A stretch of 64,000 bases of DNA, taken from positions 186,001 through 250,000 of the forward strand of contig JAEWAK010000027.1 of NCBI GenBank assembly GCA_023391695.1. The letters run 5' to 3'. This stretch comes from Bacillota bacterium (GTDB lineage: Bacteria > Bacillota > Clostridia > Lachnospirales > Lachnospiraceae). Each line of letters starts with the position of its first letter. Position 1 is the stretch's first letter. A model generated the notes under the pieces. That model was not told the origin of the DNA. It did no database searches and saw only the letters and a program-made list of their open reading frames with translations. This document shows, in pieces, positions 24,744-33,153 of this stretch. Position numbers and translations under genes: made by a program.

Positions 24744-25397
24744 CTAAACTAAAAATAAATTATCGTGGCCCGGTATAACCACATCGTAATCTTGTTTTAT
24801 CCTATTTTGTGTTTGTACAGCCATTTCTGCATTATCTTCAAAATTATTGGTAACTTCAGCAAAATGATATTTGGATACAACCGCATCCCCTGCAACGATA
24901 AATCTTTTCCCGCCGTACCTGAACGCAATACCATGCAGTGTATTGGTATGGCCGGGTAAAGGAACCGCAGCCAGACCCGGAAGGAACTCCCCTTCAACAC
25001 CGGTCAGCCTTGACTTATCTACCAGCATGGATGCGCCGGTCCAAGGCAGATTGGGTTTGCCGACCAACCATTTCGCATTTGGAAAATATGCAAGCCCTTC
25101 TACATGGTCAAAATGCTCATGAGTACAAAAACAATGGGTAATATCCTCCGGATGCAGGCCGGTCCGTCTGCTGATTTCAAAATAGTATTCCTCCGGGTTG
25201 TTTCGTGTGGTAGGGTCAATTATAAGTTCATAAGGTACGCCGCTTTCATCGATTCCCCTTATCATGGTTGAGGTACAAGTGACAGGCTTGCCCCTGGGCG
25301 GGTTCCTGGGGTCATCCCCAAAATAGACATTCGCACGTTGATGACCGATTACAATAACATCATAATGTAAAATATTACCTTTTATATCCGGAAACAT
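24744..25397 (-). CDS. Metallo-beta-lactamase-fold hydrolase
   Basis: A 217-aa MBL-fold enzyme with the zinc motif THEHFDHVEG, then PGHTNTLHG and GDAV, and a terminal PGHD. Such enzymes cleave esters, thioesters or lactones. In an operon for glycan uptake with a hydroxyacid dehydrogenase, a sugar-lactone hydrolase is possible, but this is inference only. No signal peptide is seen, so it acts in the cytoplasm. Confidence 0.82.
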   Translation of the reverse strand: MFPDIKGNILHYDVIVIGHQRANVYFGDDPRNPPRGKPVTCTSTMIRGIDESGVPYELIIDPTTRNNPEEYYFEISRRTGLHPEDITHCFCTHEHFDHVEGLAYFPNAKWLVGKPNLPWTGASMLVDKSRLTGVEGEFLPGLAAVPLPGHTNTLHGIAFRYGGKRFIVAGDAVVSKYHFAEVTNNFEDNAEMAVQTQNRIKQDYDVVIPGHDNLFLV

Positions 25398-25426
25398 GAA
25401 ATCACCTTTCTTTCTCTTTCATTATA

Positions 25427-26317
25427 TTATTCCTTAACTGCCCCCAAAGTAATTCCCTTTACAAAATACTTCTGAAAGAAAGGATAAATCACAAGAATCG
25501 GCAGTACACCGATAACGGCAATTGCCATACGTATGGAAGCGGAAGGCAGCCGCGCAAGCAGATCCCCTGATACATCACCGCTCATGCCCGTACTTAAGTA
25601 ACGGATATCCAGTAATATACGGTTTAATATGTTTTGTACGCTGAAATATTTTGGCTCTGTAATATAATACAAACCGTTCAGCCATGAATTCCAGTAGTTT
25701 ACTCCCACCATCAACCCGATGGTTGCCATAATAGGCATAGAAAGGGGTAAAACAACTTTGGAGTAAATCGTTAATTCCTTGGCACCGTCAATTCTTGCTG
25801 CTTCTAAAAGGGATTGGGGTATACTGTTTACAAAATAGGAACGCATAAGTATGACATTAAATCCGCTTAATAATAAGCTCGGGAAAATTTGTGCCCATAT
25901 TGTATTTTTTATGTGAAAAATCTTCGTATACATAAGATAAGTCGGAACTAATCCTCCATTAAATAACAATGTGAAAACCACGATAAAGCTTAAGATTTTC
26001 CTTCCCGGCAAATCACTTCGTGAAAGGCCGTAACCCAGCATGGAAGTAATTAACAGGCTGACCGCGGTACCAAAAGCCGTTGTAAATACGGTTATTCCAT
26101 ATGCCTTAACAAGACTTGCCGAATTGGATTTCAGATAATCATATGCGTCAAGGCTCCATTTATCAGGGAAAAAGGAATATCCGTTTGCTATAATGTCGTT
26201 ATTATCCGTAAAAGAACCAATAATCAGCAATATAAACGGAATAACACAGCTTAATGCTGCAATAGCTAATATGATATAAGCTATTTGAGTTAATTTATTT
26301 TTCGATCCAGGCTTCAT
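25427..26317 (-). CDS. ABC sugar transporter permease (LplC/YtcP-like)
   Basis: Inner-membrane permease of the CUT1 type, about 296 aa, six hydrophobic segments and the EAA loop EAARIDGAKE, which docks the ATPase. The ATG at 26315-26317 behind AAGAAGGGA is chosen over one 11 codons upstream that overlaps the previous gene. It pairs with the permease at 26337 and the binding protein at 27364. No ATPase gene is present, as is usual for CUT1 systems that share an MsmX-type subunit. Confidence 0.9.
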   Translation of the reverse strand: MKPGSKNKLTQIAYIILAIAALSCVIPFILLIIGSFTDNNDIIANGYSFFPDKWSLDAYDYLKSNSASLVKAYGITVFTTAFGTAVSLLITSMLGYGLSRSDLPGRKILSFIVVFTLLFNGGLVPTYLMYTKIFHIKNTIWAQIFPSLLLSGFNVILMRSYFVNSIPQSLLEAARIDGAKELTIYSKVVLPLSMPIMATIGLMVGVNYWNSWLNGLYYITEPKYFSVQNILNRILLDIRYLSTGMSGDVSGDLLARLPSASIRMAIAVIGVLPILVIYPFFQKYFVKGITLGAVKE

Positions 26318-26336
26318 AATAATTCCCTTCTTTGAT

Positions 26337-27269
26337 TTAGAATAATGCATTTTCTTTGCTTACCTTTTTAACGATCCCATTCGAAATCATTACCAGTAAA
26401 AATCCTACAATGGATTGGTAAAATCCGGCTGCCGCCGACATACCGATGTCTCCTAATTGTAAAAGCGAGCGGAATACATAGGTATCAATAACATTTGTCG
26501 TACTGTAAAGGGCCCCTGAATTCATGGGAACCTGGTAGAACAAACCGAAATCCGTATAGAATATCCGCCCCAAATTAAGCAGGAACAGCGTGATAATGGT
26601 CGGAACCAATAATGGTATCGTAATACTGCGAATTTGCTGAAGCCGTGTGGCACCATCAAGCATAGCCGCTTCATAGTAATCATCGCTTATACCCACAATG
26701 GACGCGAAGTAAAAAATACAGTTAAATCCGAAGGTTTTCCAAACCTGCATCGCTATTAATATAACCGGCCAGTATTTCGGTTCGGTAAACCAGGAAACAG
26801 CTTCGACTCCAAACATGGGCAATATTGTTTTGTTTATCATACCTGTGTCGATGCTTAACATAGCATAGGTAAAATAGCTGATAACCACCCAGGATACGAG
26901 ATGAGGCAGTAAAATTAAAGTCTGATAAGTTTTCAAAAAGATTTTCTTTTTAATTTCATTCAGCAGTATTGCAAAAAATACACCTGCAATAATACCCAGC
27001 ACGATAAATACAATATTATAGCCCAATGTATTCCTGGTAATAATCCATGCATCTTCTGTTTTGAACAGGTATTGAAAATTTTTGAGGCCCGTCCAGTCAC
27101 TTTTTAAAATACCTTTGCTAAAATCAATGTCTTTAAAAGCAATTATTAAACCAAAAATCGGAATATAATTGTTAAACAATAAATATACAAGGCCAGGTAA
27201 CATCATTATGTAAATCGGGATATACTTGTGAATGTTTTTCCTTTTACCTTTTTTGGCGATTGCTAACAT
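26337..27269 (-). CDS. ABC sugar transporter permease (LplB/YteP-like)
   Basis: Partner permease of about 310 aa with the characteristic IPIYIMMLPGLVYLLFNNYIP-type N-terminus, six membrane segments and the EAA loop YEAAMLDGATR. The ATG at 27267-27269 is chosen; AAGGAG lies about 11 bases before it. LplB/YteP-like systems import plant-wall oligosaccharides such as rhamnogalacturonan fragments in other Firmicutes. Confidence 0.9.
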   Translation of the reverse strand: MLAIAKKGKRKNIHKYIPIYIMMLPGLVYLLFNNYIPIFGLIIAFKDIDFSKGILKSDWTGLKNFQYLFKTEDAWIITRNTLGYNIVFIVLGIIAGVFFAILLNEIKKKIFLKTYQTLILLPHLVSWVVISYFTYAMLSIDTGMINKTILPMFGVEAVSWFTEPKYWPVILIAMQVWKTFGFNCIFYFASIVGISDDYYEAAMLDGATRLQQIRSITIPLLVPTIITLFLLNLGRIFYTDFGLFYQVPMNSGALYSTTNVIDTYVFRSLLQLGDIGMSAAAGFYQSIVGFLLVMISNGIVKKVSKENALF

Positions 27270-27307
27270 AATTCTCTGTGCTCCTTTTAAACGATTAATT
27301 AATCCAT

Positions 27308-27330
27308 AGGCCGGTTTTATAAACCGGCCT
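27308..27330 (-). promoter_or_regulatory. Hairpin between binding-protein and permease genes
   Basis: A perfect 10-bp stem AGGCCGGTTT/AAACCGGCCT with a 3-nt loop and no T-run. Such hairpins stabilise the mRNA of the abundant binding protein and lower permease expression. A counterpart is at 42483-42508. Confidence 0.7.
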
Positions 27331-27363
27331 GCGGACAAATCATGCTGCTATATTATCCAAACC

Positions 27364-28902
27364 TTACTTCTTATTTGCCAGCCAGGTTTCTAACTGGGAC
27401 TTCTTTTCAGCAATAATCTTTTCGATACCGGCAGCCTTGAGCTTGGTTATATATTCCGGTAAATATTCCTCAGGGTCTGCAACTCCATTTTCCAGCAGTC
27501 TGCGGTATTGGTCGCGGACGGATGCAACGGCGGCAATTTCTGTTTTGACATTACTGCCGTCAAAAGTAAATCCAAGGGCCTGGGACTTTTTCGCCGAATC
27601 ATTGGCTGCTTTCTGCTTGTTCCAGAGTTCTGCATCCTCTCCTTCCCAGAGCGGTGTTAAGAACTGATTTCCCATTAACCAGCTTGTATTCAGCGTCCAG
27701 CCAGAGCTCTTATCATCTACTCCCTCCGGATATGTCACAAAACCGTCATCCATATAAACATAGTGTGTTCCTTCAATGCCCCAGGACAAGGTTGTTACCA
27801 CATCTTTATCCGAGTACATAAGATTGAGAAATTTCATAGCCGCTTCAGGATTTTTACTGTTCTGCGCAATTGCCCAGCAGATTGAGTTTACCTGAGAGCT
27901 TGTTGCAAAGTAGTCTACAAACTGTTTATTAACAATTTCATAGCCTGTATTTCGTTTTGCTATGGTTGTAATACCAGGTTTACAGTTGGTGAAATAACTG
28001 AAGCCAACACCTGCTTTCATCAGTGCGGCATATGCCTCTTGGGTTGTGGCTATATCTTTCAGGATGTAACCCGCCTCATACCACCCACGGAACAGATTGA
28101 TCATATTTTTGTACTCATCGGTTTCTTCGTACATGACGACATCAGTATTGTCAGAGCCGCCGTTTAGAAGTACTCCATTGAAGTCATCCAACGGATCTAC
28201 AGTAACATAATCCTGCAAAAATGAGTTTCCGGCAGAGGAAATAACCAAGGGATAAAAATTCTCACCTTCGCCCTTTTTTATTTTCTCAAAAACAGGTGTC
28301 ATATCTTCGAGGGATTTGACGGAATCTAAGTCGATATTATACTTATCCAGCAGATCCTTTCGCATGTTTAACCCGCCGCCGCGGCACAGATCCCTGACCG
28401 TCGGCACTGCATAAATATCACCGCTTATGCTTGCGCTGTTGTAGTAAGTGCCTAACGCCTCTTTGATTCCGGCACCTTCTTTATCCAGCAGCTCATTCAA
28501 AGGGATAATCTGGTTCCGGCTGGCATAGGTTGCAATCTCTCTGCTTAAGACTACCATCAGGTCCAGCGGTTCATCGCCGGAAAGCATTAAAGTCATCTGC
28601 TGTGAATAGCTGCTTGCTGATATCGGACTGATCTTTACTTTGGTATTGATTTTGGGAATCGAAATTTTATTGATGCCCTCTTCGATTAATTTGATATCCT
28701 GGGTACTTCCGGCCCCATTGATCATCAATGCCATATTAATTTCACTTACCTCGGCATCCGCTGCTTTACCATTCTTTGATTCCCCTGCCGAAGATGTTGT
28801 CTCTGAATTTTTAGTTCCGCTGTTGTTACCGCAGCCGGTAATCATTACACATAGAACAATTAAACTCAAAAGAATAGATAGCTGTTTTTTGATGTTTCTC
28901 AT
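27364..28902 (-). CDS. ABC transporter sugar-binding lipoprotein (LplA-like)
   Basis: Extracellular solute-binding lipoprotein of 512 aa. The signal peptide ends in the lipobox MITGC (Cys24), followed by a Ser/Asn-rich linker, then the large two-lobed binding fold typical of the LplA/YtcQ group (about 500 aa, larger than ordinary maltose-type binding proteins). It delivers an oligosaccharide to the permeases encoded next. Ligand unknown; the preceding three GHL6 genes suggest a plant or mucin-type glycan. Confidence 0.9.
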   Translation of the reverse strand: MRNIKKQLSILLSLIVLCVMITGCGNNSGTKNSETTSSAGESKNGKAADAEVSEINMALMINGAGSTQDIKLIEEGINKISIPKINTKVKISPISASSYSQQMTLMLSGDEPLDLMVVLSREIATYASRNQIIPLNELLDKEGAGIKEALGTYYNSASISGDIYAVPTVRDLCRGGGLNMRKDLLDKYNIDLDSVKSLEDMTPVFEKIKKGEGENFYPLVISSAGNSFLQDYVTVDPLDDFNGVLLNGGSDNTDVVMYEETDEYKNMINLFRGWYEAGYILKDIATTQEAYAALMKAGVGFSYFTNCKPGITTIAKRNTGYEIVNKQFVDYFATSSQVNSICWAIAQNSKNPEAAMKFLNLMYSDKDVVTTLSWGIEGTHYVYMDDGFVTYPEGVDDKSSGWTLNTSWLMGNQFLTPLWEGEDAELWNKQKAANDSAKKSQALGFTFDGSNVKTEIAAVASVRDQYRRLLENGVADPEEYLPEYITKLKAAGIEKIIAEKKSQLETWLANKK

Positions 28903-28955
28903 AATTTCCTCCTTGTATTATAATAGTTTTATTTTTATGGCAGTTATTGCTACCC

Positions 28956-31022
28956 CTACCATTCAAGAAAGATTGCTTCCCATGCATTTAATTCGCTCAA
29001 GTGCAGGTATATCCTATCCTGTTCCTGCCTGTGGCTTACCGTTTGACCGGTAACCAGAGCTTTCGCCATTTTCAGCGATGCATTTTCGGGAACGCGTATA
29101 ACCAAATCAATATCCCTAAGCGTAATCGTCCGGCGTAACGGACGCTGGCCTGCCCCATTTACCAGATGCAAGATCAGTGTTCTATCCTTTTTAAAACAAG
29201 ACAATTGCACTCCTGGTAAACGGTCCATCGATACCAGCTTACGTTCACCCAATAATAAATCAATAAGATTTGAAATCAACTGATAATGTTCTTCTAACCG
29301 GTAACTGTCCAGCATCGTGTGCATGGCGAAGGTAATATGGGCTACCCTTCCGTTCTGCAGTCTTCGTAATGTGACAGTCGGAATATCGGTATTCCCGACT
29401 AAAAACATAGCTCTCTCCGGCGGAGATCCTGCACCTTCCGGCGGACTGAACGGCGGAATAAAAGTGCTAAGTATTTCTGTCTTATCATCCTCCACGGCTT
29501 CATAGGTCAAGGTACCGGCAAACGGTAATATTTTCACTTCCTCCATGCCAATTTGAAGCGGATTTTTTTCCCCCTCAAAACGCAGATAAGAAGATTTCAT
29601 AACTTCACTCTGGCCTAATGTCCTGACACCTGCCAGTTCACCCAGAGAGCCGAACTCATCCGGAATACGTCCCTCAATCAGTATGCTGCCGCCGGCACTT
29701 ACACAGGCCTGACAGGCAGATACAAGCTCATCGCTCCAACGTGTTTTTTCAGGGAAGATCACCACGGAATAATCGGTTAATTTATCGGCATGCCTGGCTA
29801 ATATCAAAGCATAAGGAATTTGATTGCCTGTCAGTGCTTCCACCCATCCGTGCCCGGCTTCCGGATTCCAGACCAGAGCCACCTGAGCAGCCGAAACTGC
29901 TCCCTCCATGACCGGTTCCACTTTTTTTACATCCCGATGAAATTCCGAGATGGTTTTCAGTATACGTTTATCCTGTACCGTTTCCGGGATCCCTGTGAGG
30001 GAGTGACACACATACCCGCCATTTGCCACAACCTGGTTCAGCCAGAATCGATGTTCTGCCGGACTCAGCCCGGTATGCCTCCAGGTCAGGCCCGGACCGG
30101 TATGAACGATATCCATGGGCGGCGCATCCGGTGTTAAAGATTGTCCCAGATTCATACTCGCACCCGGTAACCAGTCTCTCGGCAGCATACCCACTCCCTG
30201 GTTCAGCATGTCATGGGTTTCGCTGTGGACAATATCCTGAGGATGGGTATTAAAAATATCATATTCTCCGGGATCGTAAAACCACCACTTTGTGGCTTGA
30301 TAGGTTTTGAGACTGTCCATATTATCCCAAAGCAGAAACCGGTGAAAAAATGCCGTATCCGGATTTTCCTTTTTAATAATCTGATAATAGGATGAAATTC
30401 TTTCATCCACACAGGCATCATACCAGCGGGGATCACATTTCCACGGTTCCGCCGGCAGGTCTTCTCCGTACAGGTCCTTATACTTTTTTTTGCAGGTGTC
30501 ACATAAGCAGGGGGCATAAAACATGCTGGTTATGAAAATGCCGTCCAATTCATATTTTGACATGGCTTCTCTTAAAACCGGAAAGGCAACGGCTTCATTC
30601 TGATATCCCCCATTCGGGCAGGTACTCATCAGAAGAGGCCAGGCACCGGGCCTGTCAGCCGCAACAACCAGCGGCTTGTTGTTTTCCTGGCGGATAAACC
30701 ATTCAGGCTTTTGATAATAGGTTTTATCCTCCGCTTTACTAAAGTCAAATCTGGCTATAAAGCGGATTCCGTTCTTGTGACATTGTTTTATTACCTCACC
30801 CACAAGGTCGTAATCATTTTGCAGAAGGGGATTACGCGTATGACAGGATACCTCCGTGGGGTACCAGGCATAGATACCGCCTACATTAAATACCAGTGCG
30901 TTTGTATCTGTTTGTATCAGCTGGTGTACTAATTTTTCCGGATCCATACTCGCCTGATCCAATTGTAAATTTGTCTGGAGTATGCGGTGAGGTTTCCCCC
31001 ACCATTTTTTGTTACTAACCAT
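28956..31022 (-). CDS. GHL6/GH42M-type glycosidase, paralog 1
   Basis: A 688-aa cytoplasmic protein with an N-terminal TIM barrel of the putative glycosyl hydrolase GHL6 type (about 1-360), a flavodoxin-like domain resembling the beta-galactosidase trimerisation domain (about 380-480) and a C-terminal beta domain. The strand motif ELDGIF (Asp160) is followed by a CLCDTC metal-like cluster (172-177), and WWGKPHRILQTNL opens the protein. The closest characterised group I can name is GH151-like alpha-L-fucosidase, but that is uncertain. It shares this layout with the next two genes upstream. Confidence 0.75.
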   Translation of the reverse strand: MVSNKKWWGKPHRILQTNLQLDQASMDPEKLVHQLIQTDTNALVFNVGGIYAWYPTEVSCHTRNPLLQNDYDLVGEVIKQCHKNGIRFIARFDFSKAEDKTYYQKPEWFIRQENNKPLVVAADRPGAWPLLMSTCPNGGYQNEAVAFPVLREAMSKYELDGIFITSMFYAPCLCDTCKKKYKDLYGEDLPAEPWKCDPRWYDACVDERISSYYQIIKKENPDTAFFHRFLLWDNMDSLKTYQATKWWFYDPGEYDIFNTHPQDIVHSETHDMLNQGVGMLPRDWLPGASMNLGQSLTPDAPPMDIVHTGPGLTWRHTGLSPAEHRFWLNQVVANGGYVCHSLTGIPETVQDKRILKTISEFHRDVKKVEPVMEGAVSAAQVALVWNPEAGHGWVEALTGNQIPYALILARHADKLTDYSVVIFPEKTRWSDELVSACQACVSAGGSILIEGRIPDEFGSLGELAGVRTLGQSEVMKSSYLRFEGEKNPLQIGMEEVKILPFAGTLTYEAVEDDKTEILSTFIPPFSPPEGAGSPPERAMFLVGNTDIPTVTLRRLQNGRVAHITFAMHTMLDSYRLEEHYQLISNLIDLLLGERKLVSMDRLPGVQLSCFKKDRTLILHLVNGAGQRPLRRTITLRDIDLVIRVPENASLKMAKALVTGQTVSHRQEQDRIYLHLSELNAWEAIFLEW

Positions 31023-31051
31023 AAGACATGTCCTCCTTAATAAAAAAACAC

Positions 31052-33139
31052 TTATTGAATAGAAATTGCCTCATAAATACCTAATTTAGGAATTCTAATC
31101 GTTAAGTATTCACCGTCATGCTGTGTCTCATAAATGCTGCATGTAGTAAGAGAACCAGCTCTTAAAGCCTGGGTACGTAATGAAACTGTGATGTCATGCA
31201 GAAAGATTTCATCGATTTGGGGCTTTCCCTGTAAACCCGTAGCATTCATCAGGTGTAAAACTTCCCCTGTTCTGCCTTCTCCCCAGGCTACCTCAACTGT
31301 GTAAGGGGCATTTGTATGTAAATCACGCGTTACACCCATCCAATCCAATAAGTCTGACAGAAGCTTATCATTTTCAACAATACCGTACTCCCGAAATAAC
31401 ATTCCGATATTCCATGGCAGAATGGCTGCCATTCCTTTACCGTATTTGACAGCAAGAAGTCCCGGTTCCTTCGTTATTTCTGTTGTATACGCATATTCCG
31501 GTTTATTTATTTTTACCTTCGGTACCCTGTACAAGTCCTTTCCGGTAACCTCTGCATCCTCCCTGGGTATCAAATTCATCCAGGAACCCATAAATCCGAT
31601 GCTGTCAACCTCTGCAAAGGATTTCCATACACGCTTGTCCTCTACCCGCAAATATCCTTCTTCCGTGCTTTTACTGCTGATCATTTCAAAAGGCAGACAC
31701 TGCAATCCAAACTTTCCGCGATCACGTCCACAGGCATCTTTCGTGGCAGCTCCGTCACCCGTCACTACCAAAGCGCCTCCCCGTTCTACATACGCATCTA
31801 CAGCAGCTATTTGTTCCTCATCCATGCAAGTTACGGAAGGTAACAGAATGGCATCATATTTTTTCAGGTTAACAGAAGTTAAAATCCCATCATGTAATAC
31901 ATCAAAAGGAATATGCTTTTGCACCAATGCTTCATATATTCCCCGGTATTCCTGCAAATGCCGGCTCGGGTAATTATTTGAGATAATTTCTGACAGGGAC
32001 GTAGCTTTTAATTCCCTTCCGGACTCAAAATCGACAGACTTTTTTGAGAATACCACAGCAACTTTAGCTTTATTAATCAATCCATCATAAACGTCATTGT
32101 TAATTTTCAGGTAATTATATACACTTTTTAAAGCCGGCAGGGACTTACGGTCATCCTGCTCAAACGTACCGATTAAGTTAATTGCAGGACTTCCTCCAAA
32201 CGCTGCCGTCTGGAGAATATCGTATACCAGCTGCGCCGGTGCCTGTGCAGCACGGCGGCCTATCTGTCCGGAATGATGAAGACATACCAGTGATCTTTTA
32301 TTCATAGCATTTGCCATACGTGCATTTTCACCCGCCAGGTAGATCCATTTGGGCTGCCTGCGTAATACGGTGTTTACCGCTTCATTCGCCTGAATATCCT
32401 GCACTCCCATAAGCGGCACGGTGTCCCATCCGGAAAAGCAATTAAATTCCGGCCAATCCGATGCAAGGTTGTTGCATAATGCTAAAATTGCATCCGGCTT
32501 TTTATCCTTTATAAATTTACTGACACGTTTAAAATATTCCGTCACTTCGTTATAACGGTAACGTATGTACGCCCGTCCTTCTTCCGTATCCGTATGCAGA
32601 CTCTCCGGCAGCTGCCTTCCGGTATCCTTTAAATATTTCTCCCTGCAATGGTCACAATGACAAAATGCATAGTGAACCGCGTTATAAAAAATTCCGTCCG
32701 CATCATAGCTTTCAAGCAGTTCCTTTAATACTTCGAAATTATATGTCTGCCATTTATCGGAATTGAAACAGCTCTGAAGCATACCCAGATCATGGGTTGG
32801 ATTACCGTTTACATCCCTTCGGACCCGTTCCGGATGCAATTTTGCTTCTTCCTCGTAAACATTACTCACATCCATCCGGAGCAGCACTTTTATTCCATAT
32901 TTGTGTGCTTCACGTATTACCGCTTCAACATAATCGAATTCCAGGTAGGCATTTTTAGGCTGTTCCGCTATTTTACTGTCGTACCAGCTTAAAAGCCCGC
33001 CTGCATTGGCAATAATGGCATTCGTTCCATAATCCCGCTGCTCCCTTATCAGTGCTTCTACATCCAAATTTACTGCGTCAATGGCTCGCAGATTGTTTTG
33101 GATTATCCTTATCGGTTTCTCCCAAAATGACTTCTCCAA
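31052..33139 (-). CDS. GHL6/GH42M-type glycosidase, paralog 2
   Basis: A 695-aa paralog with the same order of domains. The N-terminus FWEKPIRIIQNNLRAID matches its neighbours. Asp148 in DADGIFYN and the cluster CHCDHC (160-165) are in the same relative place. The trimerisation-like domain reads YDAILLPSVTCMDEEQ and GGALVVTGD. The start is a TTG with GGAGG eight bases before it. The 14-bp gap to paralog 3 and 29-bp gap to paralog 1 indicate one transcript. The sequences have diverged enough to suggest different linkages or sugars. Confidence 0.75.
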   Translation of the reverse strand: MEKSFWEKPIRIIQNNLRAIDAVNLDVEALIREQRDYGTNAIIANAGGLLSWYDSKIAEQPKNAYLEFDYVEAVIREAHKYGIKVLLRMDVSNVYEEEAKLHPERVRRDVNGNPTHDLGMLQSCFNSDKWQTYNFEVLKELLESYDADGIFYNAVHYAFCHCDHCREKYLKDTGRQLPESLHTDTEEGRAYIRYRYNEVTEYFKRVSKFIKDKKPDAILALCNNLASDWPEFNCFSGWDTVPLMGVQDIQANEAVNTVLRRQPKWIYLAGENARMANAMNKRSLVCLHHSGQIGRRAAQAPAQLVYDILQTAAFGGSPAINLIGTFEQDDRKSLPALKSVYNYLKINNDVYDGLINKAKVAVVFSKKSVDFESGRELKATSLSEIISNNYPSRHLQEYRGIYEALVQKHIPFDVLHDGILTSVNLKKYDAILLPSVTCMDEEQIAAVDAYVERGGALVVTGDGAATKDACGRDRGKFGLQCLPFEMISSKSTEEGYLRVEDKRVWKSFAEVDSIGFMGSWMNLIPREDAEVTGKDLYRVPKVKINKPEYAYTTEITKEPGLLAVKYGKGMAAILPWNIGMLFREYGIVENDKLLSDLLDWMGVTRDLHTNAPYTVEVAWGEGRTGEVLHLMNATGLQGKPQIDEIFLHDITVSLRTQALRAGSLTTCSIYETQHDGEYLTIRIPKLGIYEAISIQ

Positions 33140-33153
33140 ATTCAGTTCCTCCT

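Noticed and set aside
20899..27304. Shared AAACGATTAATTAA near 20905 and 27288 as a common operator
   Set aside because: Low-complexity AT-rich match, and the second site is between binding-protein and permease genes; not enough to claim a regulon.
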